From the NCBI GenBank assembly GCA_944326675.1, contig CALVET010000065.1:1-58961 (forward strand): a DNA stretch of 58,961 nucleotides. Reading direction: 5' to 3'. Positions 58,846 to 58,961 of this stretch are shown here, piece by piece (the first letter of the stretch is position 1; each line of letters opens with the position of its first letter). Below the pieces are notes generated by a model. That model was not told where the DNA came from, ran no database searches, and saw only the letters and a program-made list of their open reading frames with translations. Both the position numbers and the translations under genes were made by a program. This DNA comes from Candidatus Gastranaerophilales bacterium. GTDB taxonomy: Bacteria; Cyanobacteriota; Vampirovibrionia; Gastranaerophilales; Gastranaerophilaceae.

Positions 58846-58961
58846 TTAGCTTAAACTGATTTTTGAACTATCTATATCAGATTTGATTTGTTCTTTTACT
58901 GTTTCTAATTCAGATCTCATTGATTCTAATTGTGCTTCAAGAGTTGTTTGTTCATCTTGAA
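58846..58961 (-). CDS. Coiled-coil protein, C-terminal end (partial)
   Basis: The last 37 codons of a gene that continues beyond the window on the minus strand. The translation ends EQIKSDIDSSKISLS and is a charged helix (EAQLESMRSELETVKEQIK). It matches the C-terminus of the protein at 55294-55821 in length of the tail, composition and in the final S-x-I-x-L-S, so the two are probable paralogues about 3 kb apart. Confidence 0.7.
   Translation of the reverse strand, partial: QDEQTTLEAQLESMRSELETVKEQIKSDIDSSKISLS

Noticed and set aside
1..58961. Insertion sequences, prophage or defence systems
   Set aside because: No transposase, integrase, phage structural or known defence gene, and no long direct or inverted repeats, were found.

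Overview
The window is a compact, very AT-rich bacterial chromosome segment of about 59 kb. It holds roughly 60 genes on both strands, one tRNA, several clear rho-independent terminators and almost no mobile DNA. The gene content fits a Gram-negative, anaerobic or microaerobic, non-photosynthetic relative of Cyanobacteria, of the Melainabacteria/Gastranaerophilales (Vampirovibrionia) type. Supporting points are a CMP-KDO synthetase and an OstA/LptD-like protein (outer membrane with LPS), an EF-G that looks cyanobacterial, a DapL-type aminotransferase, a class A flavodiiron protein, FlaG/FliS/FliT-like flagellar genes, no photosynthesis genes, and many small proteins with no recognisable family. 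This placement is inference from protein resemblance, not a phylogeny. TGA is used as a normal stop in several genes, so the genetic code is standard.

Layout. Positions 1-9.4 kb hold envelope genes (M23 peptidase end, LptD-like protein, kdsB, two large secreted TPR proteins, a YkgJ-like cysteine-cluster protein) and an aminotransferase. Positions 9.4-14.8 kb hold rpsP, a TrpD-fold protein that has lost its catalytic motifs, an outer-membrane-like protein, a GT-C membrane glycosyltransferase and orphans. Positions 14.8-22.7 kb hold sbcD-sbcC, a flavodiiron protein, an acyl-CoA synthetase, a DUF151 nuclease, a DUF1858 protein and tRNA-Leu(UAA). Positions 23-29.6 kb hold a HEAT-repeat protein, trmFO-pepA, an FtsB/DivIC-like protein, an asparaginase and an MshEN-like protein. 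Positions 29.6-36.6 kb hold FlaG-FliS-FliT facing an aroF-glyQ-permease-permease operon, then rnhA. Positions 36.6-50 kb hold rmuC, a zinc-ribbon membrane protein, ftsH, a folK-flavoprotein-lpd-lipA run, an HspR-like regulator, rimO and a membrane glycosyltransferase-like protein. Positions 50-59 kb hold an ECF sigma factor unit, an interrupted fusA, an EF-hand protein, rsmD, a CoA-disulfide-reductase-like enzyme, a small P-loop kinase and two related coiled-coil proteins.

The main points for follow-up are these: (1) an in-frame TGA in the only fusA here, at a position that is normally arginine; (2) a three-gene unit of a small single-TM protein, an ECF sigma factor and a periplasmic LTxxQ protein, which resembles CnrYXH-type regulation in parts and has a candidate autoregulatory promoter; (3) a TrpD homologue without its PRPP/anthranilate motifs; (4) a 19-T homopolymer inside sbcC; (5) a recurring promoter layout in which the -10 box ends six bases before the ATG with no Shine-Dalgarno, suggesting frequent leaderless transcripts; and (6) TTG starts with good Shine-Dalgarno sequences in several genes.
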